A stretch of 64,000 nt of DNA, taken from assembly GCA_938010765.1 (NCBI GenBank), contig CALLVX010000072.1, forward strand, positions 1 to 64,000. Reading direction: 5' to 3'. A program made the translations under genes and the position numbers. This DNA comes from an uncultured Flavobacteriaceae bacterium (GTDB taxonomy: Bacteria > Bacteroidota > Bacteroidia > Flavobacteriales > Flavobacteriaceae). Shown here piece after piece: positions 26,743 to 35,241 of the stretch. Below the pieces are notes generated by a model. It saw nothing but the letters and a program-made list of their open reading frames with translations, ran no database searches and was not told the DNA's origin. Numbering within the stretch: position 1 is the first letter of the stretch; each line of letters starts with the position of its first letter.

Positions 26743-26970
26743 TTATAGTTGCATGGGCGCATTCTCTAGAAGCGCCTTTACTTTTACCGCTTTTTCAAAA
26801 TGGTCTAAACGATGGGTTTTGATCCACCATTCGGCAACAGCCATTAATAGTTCGGGATTGTCATTCTTATTGGCAAAAAAGGCATAGAAAGAAAGTCCTA
26901 CATTTGGGCCTTTCGCCTTTACTTTCGCCTCACAGACCGCAATCATTTTTTTGATAAGCCGTTCTGTCAT
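26743..26970 (-). CDS. Small DUF6500-like protein
   Basis: From ATG 26970 a 75-residue protein beginning MTERLIKKMIAVCEAKVKAK, with GLSFYAFFANKNDNPELL and AEWWIKTHRLDHFEKAVKV following. I recall this as the DUF6500 family, with moderate certainty. It is helical and soluble with no known role. An in-frame start at 27006 would overlap the upstream gene's end. It sits between the epimerase-like gene and the broken acetyltransferase, 7 bases from the latter. Confidence 0.75.
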   Translation of the reverse strand: MTERLIKKMIAVCEAKVKAKGPNVGLSFYAFFANKNDNPELLMAVAEWWIKTHRLDHFEKAVKVKALLENAPMQL

Positions 26971-26992
26971 ATACGATGTTCTTGTCTTGTGG

Positions 26993-27925
26993 TCATTGAA
27001 TTCCAAAGTCCTTTAAAATCGCAGCAATACCTTCTTGATAGCTCGTCACTTTAAAATCTGGAAAACGTTGCTTGAATTTCTCGGATTCAAAAATATTATC
27101 AATTTCGTAGCGCGGCAGTAACTCCAAGGTTTCTTTTGCGTTGCTATCGAACAATGAGGCGACCTGTATTAAGAATTTGGGTACTATCTTATGATCGATC
27201 TTTCGCCCCAACTGCTTGGAGATTTCCTGAATAAAACCATTGTAGGTCAACCGATTATCATTACAGGGCAAATGCCAGGTTTGCCCATAGACGTTCGGCG
27301 TATTTCCGATCAATGCCATTGCTTTGCTCGCATCGGGTGTATAAATGAGCGTACGTTGCATATCGTCCTTTAAAAATACCTTGAGAGGCTTTCCTTTTCG
27401 AAGGTTTTCAAAAATTAGGGTATTGGTAATTCCTTTTGTTTTTCCGGGGCCGTAAAACTCGGGAGCCCTGCAAATAACGCCTTCAATTTCTTCCTTTGCC
27501 ATGGCATTCAACAAGAGTTCTGCAGCTATTTTCTTGCCTTTTCCTTTCTTGCCATCGGAATTCAAAGGTGTTGTTTCCAACTGACGTGTAACACTTTGGG
27601 AGTAGCCATAGGTATTGTCAAAATACACTAGTTTGCACTCTTGAACCCTGCACGCCACAATGACATTTCGAAGAATTATTGGCCAAGTTTTTAGCCATAT
27701 GCCCGATTTGTAAGGAAGACCTACTGTTAAATAGGTGATATCGGTATCTTCCAAAGCATTTACAACACTAGCGGCATCCAAAAGGTCCGCTTTCACCAAT
27801 TCGTCTTCCACATGTACCTTTTGAGGGTTTCTCCCAACCAAACGAATCGCCCCGGTATACTCAGAACGCAATGCTTTCGCAAGTTCCTCCCCAATAATGC
27901 CATTGGCTCCTAAAACCGTATGCAT
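26993..27925 (-). CDS. NAD-dependent epimerase/dehydratase family protein
   Basis: A 310-residue extended short-chain dehydrogenase fold. The nucleotide loop GANGIIGEELA is very close to the N-terminus (MHTVLGANGIIGE), LVYFDNTYGYSQ holds the catalytic tyrosine region and ICRAPEFYGPGKTKG is the typical substrate-side block. The substrate is unknown. The 185 bases between this start and the divergent zinc-ribbon gene contain no recognisable gene. Confidence 0.85.
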   Translation of the reverse strand: MHTVLGANGIIGEELAKALRSEYTGAIRLVGRNPQKVHVEDELVKADLLDAASVVNALEDTDITYLTVGLPYKSGIWLKTWPIILRNVIVACRVQECKLVYFDNTYGYSQSVTRQLETTPLNSDGKKGKGKKIAAELLLNAMAKEEIEGVICRAPEFYGPGKTKGITNTLIFENLRKGKPLKVFLKDDMQRTLIYTPDASKAMALIGNTPNVYGQTWHLPCNDNRLTYNGFIQEISKQLGRKIDHKIVPKFLIQVASLFDSNAKETLELLPRYEIDNIFESEKFKQRFPDFKVTSYQEGIAAILKDFGIQ

Positions 27926-28110
27926 ATTACTTCAATTAGAACTCTAAGATACGGATAAACAAAAATCAATCGCCCTGCACTTTCCCGGTAGTTTGTTAAA
28001 TTCCCTGAAAATGGGGATGCTTGCATTTCGCCATAACACTACTTTTATCCTCAACAAAAAGGTCTTGATCCAAACCATGACCAAACCTGTGAACAACAAA
28101 CTAAAAAACT

Positions 28111-28977
28111 ATGATTTTCTTTTTCGGCACCCGCGCTTCAAAAATAAAAGAGCGGCAACTACGAAACATCAGTTGCCCTTACTGCAACACGGCAAATTCT
28201 TTTACGGTTTCAACCTATAGTAGGTATTTTCATTTTTTTTGGATTCCTATTGTTCCCCTTTTTAAAAGTAGCATTGCGGAATGTGGGCATTGCAAAAAAA
28301 GCTACGCGGTCGCCAATTTTAGCCCCGAAATGAAACGCAGTTTTGAGCAAGAAAACCAAAGAGACCCTGCCAAACGTCCACTTTGGCAGGGACTTGGGTG
28401 CATGGCATTGCTAGCCCTTTTTGCTGTGGTCTTCAGTATTTCACTCTATGGTACTTTTTTTGGACCGAAAGATGCCAATAAATCATCCAAGGCCCAGGAT
28501 CCGCGACGTATGGCGCTGCAGGAGGATATACGAAACATCGGCCCTGTTTTCAGCGAGGAAAAAGCGCCGCTTACCTATGCGTTGAAGGAGTGTATCAACT
28601 ATGAACTTGTAAGCGGGATCGATCCAACAAAAATCGAATACTTTACCCAAATAAAAGAGGATCGTTTCCTCATACTATTAAAGGTGCGAGATATGAAAAA
28701 GGTCGAAGTATCGAGCCGAAAAATATTGATAGATATTATAGAGGATTGCCTCTACGCCATGGAAGGTTTAAATGGTGTAAATGACTTCTACATCGGAATC
28801 GAGGGCAAATGGAACACCGTACTCGTAAAGACACCGCTGGAGGAAGACTTGGAAGGTCGGTTTGCCGATAAATACAAGTTATTGCCTTTTTATGGTGAAG
28901 CGCCGGTAAGAAATCCCAGAGAAGTTGATTCGAGTTCTGCACGAATCACCAGTGATTCTCTGGAATTAGTCAAATAG
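28111..28977 (+). CDS. Zinc-ribbon membrane protein, function unknown
   Basis: A 288-residue protein. A zinc ribbon is formed by CPYC (about residue 22) and CGHC (about 58), separated by a hydrophobic hairpin (YFHFFWIPIVPLF). A membrane segment (MALLALFAVVFSISLYGTFF) lies near 97-116, after which a soluble domain of about 170 residues follows with no recognised family. This arrangement is typical of zinc-ribbon proteins of unknown function in flavobacteria. Monocistronic. Confidence 0.75.
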   Translation: MIFFFGTRASKIKERQLRNISCPYCNTANSFTVSTYSRYFHFFWIPIVPLFKSSIAECGHCKKSYAVANFSPEMKRSFEQENQRDPAKRPLWQGLGCMALLALFAVVFSISLYGTFFGPKDANKSSKAQDPRRMALQEDIRNIGPVFSEEKAPLTYALKECINYELVSGIDPTKIEYFTQIKEDRFLILLKVRDMKKVEVSSRKILIDIIEDCLYAMEGLNGVNDFYIGIEGKWNTVLVKTPLEEDLEGRFADKYKLLPFYGEAPVRNPREVDSSSARITSDSLELVK

Positions 28978-28984
28978 AACGCAA

Positions 28985-29899
28985 TCAACTAATTTTCGGG
29001 GCTTTTTCTGTACGTTTTCCAAGTTGCCACATTAGAATGCCACCTGTAAGGAACATCCAAATAGAATAGGCTCCCGTCGGAATCCCCATTTCTATATTGT
29101 TCAAGACGGTAGTGGCAATTACGAAAGCAAGCGTACCATTTTGTATTCCACTTTCTATGGTAATCGAGACGGCACTTTTAAAATCGAGTTTAAACAAACG
29201 GGCACTTAGATATCCAAATCCCATTGTACCAATATTAAGTAATAAGGTAACCATCCCCACTCGTTTCATAGCAGTACCCAATAAATTAAAATTAGCCGCG
29301 ACAACAGCTATAAAAATCACTACAAAAATAACAGTTGAAGCAACTCGCATAGGACCTTCCATTCGTGCAGCGAAATCGGGGCTATACCCACGAAGTAACA
29401 TTCCTATTGAAACCGGAACCACCGTAATAACCATAATTTGTAAAATAGTTGCTACAATAGGAAGTTCTATTGCAACACCTGCATCCGAACCAAAATAGTT
29501 TAATGCAAATGACAGGACAAAAGGAATAGTAAGGATACTCACAAAACTGGCGATGGCCGTAAGCGTAACCGAGAGGGCAATATTTCCTCGGCAAACTTGA
29601 GTAATCAAATTGCTAGTAGGGCCACCCGGAGAAACGGCCAATATTATAATACCAACGGCCATTGTCAGCTCCAAATCAAAAACAATCGCTAGTAAAAAAC
29701 CTATTGCTGGCAAAAAAATAAGCTGGTTCGTAAGCCCTATCAAAATCGCTTTCGGGTATTTCACTACACGAGTGAAATCATTTGGGACCAAAGTCATCCC
29801 CATTCCCAACATAATAATAGCCAATGATAGGGGTAAAAAAAACTTGCTTAGAAGAGTGGCCAGCATTGATAGGTATCGAGGTTGAATCGGCATCTTCAA
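28985..29899 (-). CDS. Bile acid:sodium symporter family transporter
   Basis: A 304-residue membrane protein of the BASS/SBF family with about nine to ten helices. Diagnostic blocks are GMGMTLVPNDFTRV near residue 32, LAVSPGGPTSNLITQVCRGN near 86 (sodium-site loop) and ESGIQNGTLAFVIA near 250 (second crossover region). Members carry bile acids, pantoate or other organic anions with sodium; the substrate is unknown here. Converges with the zinc-ribbon gene. Confidence 0.93.
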   Translation of the reverse strand: MKMPIQPRYLSMLATLLSKFFLPLSLAIIMLGMGMTLVPNDFTRVVKYPKAILIGLTNQLIFLPAIGFLLAIVFDLELTMAVGIIILAVSPGGPTSNLITQVCRGNIALSVTLTAIASFVSILTIPFVLSFALNYFGSDAGVAIELPIVATILQIMVITVVPVSIGMLLRGYSPDFAARMEGPMRVASTVIFVVIFIAVVAANFNLLGTAMKRVGMVTLLLNIGTMGFGYLSARLFKLDFKSAVSITIESGIQNGTLAFVIATTVLNNIEMGIPTGAYSIWMFLTGGILMWQLGKRTEKAPKIS

Positions 29900-30280
29900 T
29901 TATATAAAAGATGCTGGCAAGTAACTAAATAGCTTGCTATGGAAAGATAGCGAAATCTCTTGGATTTTATGGTATTTCGACTCAAAGGAGTATTACTTTT
30001 AAACAAATTGGTCGCTATGGGAAAAATCTACAATCTGTAAGGAAAAACATCCATTTCAGCATGCCCCATATCATCGCATCTTTGCCCTGTAATTAACAAC
30101 CAAGATATCATGAACACAATGCACACAACCATTTTAAACTAAGTGAATCAGTAGGCAGACCCGCTAAAAAGGTTCATATGAAAAATATCGCCACCACCAA
30201 TTTTGAAACCCAATACCACCACGATTTTTATTATGAAATCGGACATATGTAAAACGAGCGAAGTAAACTACCTCTGGAGG

Positions 30281-30412
30281 AGCCCACGAGGTATTAAAAG
30301 GAATTAACATTGATTTCGACGCAAGCCAGGCTGAATACTCGTCATGCAGGCCTGTCTGAACACTCGTCGGGCGGGTATCGGAGCATGTAGATCTAGATTA
30401 TCGAGTAAAATT
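30281..30412 (+). repeat. Dispersed repeat copy A, in the 29900-30464 gap
   Basis: This stretch aligns with 58099-58207: both contain ATTAAAAGGAA, TTAACATTGATTTCGACGCA, then GGCCTGTCnGAACACnnGTCG, a TCGGAGCAT block and finally ATTATCGAGTAAAA. Copy A has about 23 extra bases that look like a degenerate tandem duplication of the middle part. It ends about 50 bases before the carboxymuconolactone-decarboxylase-like gene, in the same orientation. The rest of 29900-30464 shows no gene I can support. Confidence 0.75.
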
Positions 30413-30464
30413 AAATATAAATCAAGATTCCTTTTAAATAGGAATCGATTAAATCCAATAGATT

Positions 30465-31013
30465 ATGAGCACATTTAATATACCGACAAGAGAAGAAGTA
30501 AGTACCAATAATCAGGCAATTTTTGACAACTTGGAAAAAGCGTTGGGATTTGTACCCAATTTATTCGCCACCTACGCCTACTCAGAAAATGCCTTGAAAA
30601 ACTACCTTGACTTTTCGAACGCGAAAACATCCTTAAAGGCCAAAGAGAAAGAAGTAATCAACCTAGCGGTAAGCCAGGTGAACAATTGTGACTATTGTTT
30701 GGCCGCACACACTGCCATCGGAAAAATGAACGGTTTTAACGATACTCAAATTCTTGAGCTGCGAAGGGGGCGTGCCCCTTTTGACACAAAGCTTGATGCC
30801 TTGGCCCGTTTGGCTAGAAATATTACAGAAAATCGGGGCACTACCGACAACGAAGTACTTGAAAATTATTTTAATGCCGGGTGGACCAAAGAAAACCTGA
30901 TAGACACCATTGCCTTGGTCGGTGATAAGACCATCTCAAATTACTTGAACAATACAACCAAGATTCCGGTGGATTTCCCCGCCGTACCATCTTTAGAAGA
31001 AGTGTTTGTGTAG
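30465..31013 (+). CDS. Carboxymuconolactone decarboxylase / AhpD-like protein
   Basis: A 182-residue all-helical protein of the CMD/AhpD family. The redox/proton relay motif is NCDYCLAAHTAIGKMNG near residues 72-88 (CxxC then histidine), with GFVPNLFATYA near the N-terminus, as in peroxidase-related AhpD-like proteins. It probably acts in peroxide or disulfide metabolism. A terminator follows. It converges with an AraC gene, and the pair is framed by inverted copies of a dispersed repeat. Confidence 0.9.
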   Translation: MSTFNIPTREEVSTNNQAIFDNLEKALGFVPNLFATYAYSENALKNYLDFSNAKTSLKAKEKEVINLAVSQVNNCDYCLAAHTAIGKMNGFNDTQILELRRGRAPFDTKLDALARLARNITENRGTTDNEVLENYFNAGWTKENLIDTIALVGDKTISNYLNNTTKIPVDFPAVPSLEEVFV

Positions 31014-31044
31014 TTCCCCGTATTCAGATACCTACGCTTGAAAA

Positions 31045-31075
31045 GTTCTGGCAATTATTGTCAGGGCTTTTTTTG
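31045..31075 (+). terminator. Terminator after the CMD/AhpD-like gene
   Basis: GTTCTGGCAAT and ATTGTCAGGGC pair with some G-U wobbles, followed directly by a run of seven T. It lies 32 bases after the stop at 31013 and overlaps the 3' end of the opposing AraC gene. Confidence 0.65.
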
Positions 31076-31912
31076 GTTTTGGGCAAGATCTTTTTTAAAA
31101 GTAGCTGGTGGCGACCCTACCTGATTTTTAAAGAATTTTGAAAAATGTGCCGCTTCATTAAATCCCAATTCATATCCTATTTCCTCAGCTGTCTTGTCTG
31201 AATAAAAAAGCAATCGTTTTGCTTCGAGTATGATGCGGTCATTGATAATCTTTAAAGGAGAGGCGTCACCCGCTTTTTTAAATAGGTTCGAAAGCGTCTT
31301 GGGCGATTTAAAAAGAAGTTCGGCATACTCGGCCACTGCATGTTTTTCCTTAAAATGTTGTTCCACCAAAAGGTGGTATTGGCGTACGAGATCAAATTGA
31401 GGTTTGGGCATATCGGCTTCTGGGTAGGTATCCTTGATCAAACGGCTGGCTTTTATCAAGAGTCTTTTTAAGAGTACCCGTAGCATTTCCCCTTGTATGT
31501 GATCTTTGGTTTCAAACTCTTCCTGAAACATTAGAAACATGGCCTCAAAACTGCGTATGTCTTTCTCACATAAGGTAATGACAGGTGGTAAGGAAGAACC
31601 AAAAAATAAGAACCCGTTACAGGAAACTTCGGCATCGTGATCTCGAATACAATAAAATTCCCGGTTGAACACGATGGCGATCATCCCGGCATCTTTCTTC
31701 ATTTCAATAACATTGAGTGGTGTACAAAAGATCGCCTGATTCTTTTTCACTGTCATACGATAGCCGTCTACTACAATCATAGTAGTCTCATTTCTGGCCC
31801 ATAAAATTTTATACAACCCTTTCCGATCCAGTAGTTGCATCGAAGGGCCGCAACTGAAGTTGGTAAGTGTAAACGTACTCTCCTCTTTTAAACTGTTATA
31901 AGTAAGTTTCAT
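31061..31912 (-). CDS. AraC-family transcriptional regulator
   Basis: A 283-residue regulator with an N-terminal cupin-like sensing domain (about 1-150) and a C-terminal AraC helix-turn-helix domain: AELLFKSPKTLSNLFKKAG near 203 is the first helix pair and EIGYELGFNEAAHFSKFFKN near 248 the second, the usual signature. Convergent with the AhpD-like gene, whose expression it might control, although target and ligand are not evident. The repeat copy C lies 16 bases upstream of its start. Confidence 0.9.
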   Translation of the reverse strand: MKLTYNSLKEESTFTLTNFSCGPSMQLLDRKGLYKILWARNETTMIVVDGYRMTVKKNQAIFCTPLNVIEMKKDAGMIAIVFNREFYCIRDHDAEVSCNGFLFFGSSLPPVITLCEKDIRSFEAMFLMFQEEFETKDHIQGEMLRVLLKRLLIKASRLIKDTYPEADMPKPQFDLVRQYHLLVEQHFKEKHAVAEYAELLFKSPKTLSNLFKKAGDASPLKIINDRIILEAKRLLFYSDKTAEEIGYELGFNEAAHFSKFFKNQVGSPPATFKKDLAQNQKKP

Positions 31913-31927
31913 CTGTTTCTTTTTTTT

Positions 31928-31976
31928 TCGATACCCGAGATCTACATGCTCCGATACCCGCCCGACAAGTGCTCAG
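31928..31976 (-). repeat. Dispersed repeat copy C (partial, inverted)
   Basis: On the minus strand this reads GAGCACTTGTCGGGCGGG, then TATCGGAGCATGTAGATCT, matching the 3' half of copy A nearly base for base. It is in inverted orientation relative to A and, like A, points toward the nearest gene start, here the AraC gene. The 5' half of the repeat is missing. Confidence 0.75.
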
Positions 31977-32020
31977 GAATGATTGGGTCTAAATCGAATG
32001 TTAAACGTAGGTTCGATGCC

Positions 32021-32375
32021 TCAAGGGTGTTCACGAAACAGCGCATATTTGCCATTTTCTTTACTGAGATTTGTAATTTTATCTACAAACAAATCGGTTA
32101 AGGGTTTTCGCAGTGGGTGCTTACTAGCAAGGCAGTCTTCCCCGGCAGCGTCAAAGACGCTGATACAGGTAAAATAATCCGACCTAGTCGGTACCATCTG
32201 TAATCACGGTAAACAGCTCATCCCCTTCCAACAGCTTTAGTTCTTCCCAAACCATGCGATTAATATTGTCTTGGTATTTTCCCGGTTGTTTTTTACTCCA
32301 TTTGCCATAATTCTCATACAGCGCCCGGGTACCATCCAAGGCTGAATATATTTTATAAAATCGGAGTTCATTCAC
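32021..32375 (-). pseudogene. Small soluble protein of unknown family, frameshifted
   Basis: The first frame starts MNELRFYKIYSALDGTRALY at 32375 and runs to ITDGTD, where TAG stops it at 32184. A different frame immediately continues RSDYFTCISVFDAAGEDC and KPLTDLFVDKITNLSKENGK to the stop at 32021. The composition and hydrophobic pattern of the second part look like genuine protein and the junction is within a few bases, so a one- or two-base indel is likely. I do not recognise the family. Confidence 0.6.
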
Positions 32376-32461
32376 CTGAACTGTCGCGTCCTAAAATACG
32401 GCTACAGATTAATACTTGTTTTTAAGCGGCGTATTGGTGCACGTAATTGGGTGTTCTGAAA

Positions 32462-32566
32462 GGGCACGTATTATGCTATTTAAAGGCTTTGCAGAAAAAC
32501 AATTTAAAAAATTTAGCCAGTTCTGTTTTAGGAAGCCTAAAGTCTTATTGTTATATAGCTTGTTGT
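32462..32566 (-). other. Weak attC-like inverted repeat downstream of oxidoreductase gene
   Basis: The + strand right arm TAGCTTGTTGTATTC (32556-32570) resembles the right arms at 35185-35202 and 37011-37028 (TAGC, one to three bases, TTGTTGTAGC or GTTGTTGTGGC). The opposite arm GGGCACGTATTATGCTATTT pairs with it only partly. It follows the oxidoreductase stop as the other copies follow their genes. The pairing is the poorest of the three, so this call is tentative. The rest of 32376-32575 contains no gene I can support. Confidence 0.35.
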
Positions 32567-32575
32567 ATTCTATTT

Positions 32576-33160
32576 TTACTTATTCTTTTCTCCTAGTTTT
32601 TCAATTTTCATTAACCATTTTTCACGAAATTCTTCTTTTGAAAGTCGCAAAGGTCCGATTGATGTTATTTTAACAGATTTTACACCGATAAAATTCATTG
32701 TTAGTTTCTTCATCGCGGTATGAGATGGACTTCTATTTATCAATCTATAATACCAGGTTGGTTGGTCCATTGTGCAAATCAACCGAGCTGTTTTTCCTGT
32801 AAAATGTTTATCCCACCAGACAGAGTCTTCTCTTTTTTCGAAAGCAAAACCAGGCAAAAAAACTCTATCCAAAAAACCTTTCATAATTGCCGGTACCGAA
32901 CCCCACCAGACGGGATAGACCCAAACGATATGTTCGGCCCATTTTAATTTTTCTTGGGCATCTACTAAGTCGGGTTCGAGTTCAGTTCGTTTTCTGTATC
33001 CAAATTGAAGATTAGGATTGAAGTTTAGTGCTCTAATGCTAATTTCTTTTATTTCGGCATTCGACTTTTCAGCACCTTTCTTATAAGCATCTGAAAGTCC
33101 AAAGTTGAAACTCTCTTTGTCAGGATGTCCATTTATGATGAGAACTTTGTTTTTATTCAT
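32576..33160 (-). CDS. Flavodoxin-fold NAD(P)H oxidoreductase
   Basis: A 194-residue protein of the NQO1/KefF/MdaB type. The flavin phosphate loop is VLIINGHPDKESFNFGLSDA at the N-terminus (about 5-24), and VWVYPVWWGSVPAIMKGFLD near 86 is the typical FMN/FAD-binding and dimer loop. It reduces quinones or nitro compounds with NAD(P)H. The gene is AT-rich compared with the flanking core genes and lies 25 bases after a GTTAGGT core, as a cassette gene would. Confidence 0.88.
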   Translation of the reverse strand: MNKNKVLIINGHPDKESFNFGLSDAYKKGAEKSNAEIKEISIRALNFNPNLQFGYRKRTELEPDLVDAQEKLKWAEHIVWVYPVWWGSVPAIMKGFLDRVFLPGFAFEKREDSVWWDKHFTGKTARLICTMDQPTWYYRLINRSPSHTAMKKLTMNFIGVKSVKITSIGPLRLSKEEFREKWLMKIEKLGEKNK

Positions 33161-33236
33161 ATGTTTTATCCAATGTTATGACCTAACGGTCTCGTAGTCG
33201 AGTGGACAAGGGGAATTTCACCCCAAGCCTCTCACA

Positions 33237-33270
33237 GAACCGTACGTGATAGTCTCCCATCATACGGCTC
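33237..33270 (-). ncRNA. Group II intron domain V
   Basis: The 34-base minus-strand element starts GAGCCGTATGATGG and ends CACGTACGGTTC. The lower stem of 8 base pairs contains the catalytic AGC triad; a two-base CG bulge separates it from a 6-pair upper stem capped by a GAGA tetraloop (GNRA). This is the classic ribozyme active-site helix and fixes the intron's 3' region. Confidence 0.92.
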
Positions 33271-33297
33271 TTGTTATACAAATCTACATTAACGTTT

Positions 33298-34551
33298 TCA
33301 CTTTGTATATCCCATTTTCCAATGGTGGAATAGATTAGGAAACTGTTCCTGAATTCTAAAGAACCATTTGTAAGCACGTTTTATACTGGTTTTATAACGT
33401 TTATACCTTTTTCTTGCCCATTTCACTAAACGATTGTTCAATAGTTTGAAGACTCCGTGGAGCATAGACTTCCTGAATTTCCCATAGTAGTTTACCCACC
33501 CCCTAATCATTGGATTAAGAATTTTGGCAATGCCTACGATACTATTAGAAGTCATTCTATGCACTTTAAGTTCTGCTAACTTAGCCGCAGTGCGCTTTTT
33601 CGAACTTATACTAATGCTACAATCGAAACCGAGAAATAGCCCGCTTCGCTTTTTAGATTTGGAAGTTCTAGGTTGAAAAGAATAGCCTAGAAAATCAAAC
33701 TTGACGTTGTGGTAATTTCCTTTTCTTCAATAATCCTTGCAGTGCACAATTTTGGTTTTCCTTGGATGTAGTTCCAAACCTATTTGTGTCATTCTGTTTT
33801 GGATAGCTATCAGCGTTTGTTCTACATGTTTTTGACTTTTACAGTTTACGATAACATCGTCGACATAACGTGTGTAACTTACTGTTCTGTCAGTCTGTTC
33901 TAACCATCTGTCAAACTCGTAATGCAGAAAGAGATTCGCTAATAGGGGGCTTATAACACCACCCTGCGGAGTTCCTTTTCCTTGTTTTACGATTAACTTC
34001 CCAGATTTGGTCATTACTGGACATGCCAGCCAACGTGCTATATAGAGTCTGACCCATTTTTCGGGTACATGCCTCTCTATAGCGAGCATCAATTTGTGGT
34101 GGTCAATGTTATCAAAGAACCCTTTAATGTCCTGATCGATCACCCAGTCTGTTTTCCAGCAGTTTTTCCTGACCTGTTCAAGTGCTTGATGCGCACTCTT
34201 TTTAGGTCTATAACCAAATGAATTTTGACTGAATTCTTTTTCTAAACGAGGTTCTAGGTAGATATTGACCACCATTTGCCCAATTCGGTCACTTATAGTA
34301 GGTATTCCCAGTTTTCGGACTTTTCCGTCCTTTTTGGGAATTTCCACTTCTTTGACCGGAGGGGGAAAATAGCTTCCCGATGCCATACGATTCCAAAGCT
34401 TATACAGGTTTCCAGATAGGTCGGTATCGAATTGTTCGATACTGACCAAGTCTATGCCTGCGCTTCCTTTGTTGGCTCGCACTCTCTTATAAGCTTGCCA
34501 TATGATGGCTTTGCCTATAGGTATTGATTTTGTTTCATTCCATAAAGTCAT
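33298..34551 (-). pseudogene. ltrA: Group II intron reverse transcriptase/maturase with in-frame TGA
   Basis: From ATG 34551 (or TTG 34557) the frame contains the RT core: GSAGIDLVSIEQFD, SFGYRPKKSAHQAL, DIKGFFDNIDH, KGTPQGGVISPLLANLF and the catalytic YVDD (commonly YADD). At codon 277 from the TTG, after KTKIVHCKDY, TGA at 33729-33727 ends it. The same frame stays open downstream with RKGNYHNVKFDFLGYSF and the maturase X domain (NPMIRGWVNYYGKF) to the stop at 33298. No endonuclease domain follows. A point nonsense mutation has probably separated RT and maturase, or the stop is read through. Confidence 0.88.
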
Positions 34552-35082
34552 CCTCAAATAGTGAGTTGTTAAATGGAATGCAACTGTATAACCTAACCCC
34601 TTTGCTCCATTCCCATTACAGAGACTTCAACGCTACTACGGGTTAGTCCGTCCCTGAAAATAACATTGGTATTCTACCTCTAGGTTGATCCTATTGTGTA
34701 TTTCCCTTAGCATTTATAGTCAGGTTCCCGAGTTCCGTAACTAAGCCTAGATAAAATTCATGCCCCCTGAATGACGCCTGTCGCATAGCCAATAAATAGG
34801 TGGTCGCTATACTGTTTAACTCCGTATCATACTTCGTAGCTTTTGACAGGGTGTACCTACTTCTCGACACCTCAAAAGGGGTTCACTTTCGTTCATCTCT
34901 TTTATCCATACCCGACTAATTCTTGATTAGTCGTTTCCCAAACGCTCAATACCATTGCTCTTTACAACAACACCTTTAGGTGGTTTAACGCCCTCTCCTA
35001 TAAAACGACGTTGGTGGGTGGGTTCCACCATCTTAATTACAGTTCACAACGAATATTGCCGTTCGTTGCTTGCTCGGCACAC

Positions 35083-35202
35083 TATGAATAGTAGCGGATT
35101 ATGTAGCACGAACCTTTCCGTTTAGAACCGACTGTAAATATAAAAAAGCGACTTCGATTAAAAACTGAAACCGCTATTATTTTTTAGCATTGTTGTAGCA
35201 CG
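35083..35202 (-). other. attC-like inverted repeat, one arm interrupted by the intron
   Basis: The + strand arm at 35171-35202 (CCGCTATTATTTTTTAGC, then ATTGTTGTAGCACG) is matched by the minus strand CCGCTACTATTCATA that ends at 35083, exactly at the intron border. After the intron the arm resumes with TACGAGACC and GTTAGGT at 33196-33180. The joined element would be an imperfect hairpin of about 130 bases, like the one at 36902-37028. The end motif GTTAGGT fits the integron core GTTRRRY. No integrase is seen nearby. Confidence 0.5.
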
Positions 35203-35241
35203 TTTTTTTTAAAATCACAGTAATACTTTTTAATTCCAATA

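Larger units (their letters stand above)
33197..35082 (-). mobile_element. Group II intron, full length, with broken reverse transcriptase
   Basis: The 5' end on the minus strand is GTGTG at 35082 (consensus GUGYG). A structured, gene-free leader of about 530 bases follows (domains I to IV), then the reverse transcriptase frame, a canonical domain V at 33270-33237 and a domain VI-like hairpin, ending near CACTCGAC at 33197. The exact 3' boundary is uncertain by a few bases. It is inserted in one arm of an inverted repeat between two accessory genes and on the same strand as those genes. The 34558-35082 interval holds only intron RNA. Confidence 0.85.

Noticed and set aside
31983-32177. Plus-strand frame of 64 codons
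   Set aside because: The minus strand carries the second part of a frameshifted protein with more convincing composition.
32416-32673. Plus-strand frame of 85 codons beside the oxidoreductase gene
   Set aside because: Overlaps the antisense strand of the oxidoreductase and an inverted repeat; hydrophobic and AT-driven without protein-like conservation.
33183-33377. Minus-strand frame of 64 codons at the 3' end of the intron
   Set aside because: It overlaps domain V and VI of the group II intron and the maturase end; its bases are explained by ribozyme structure.
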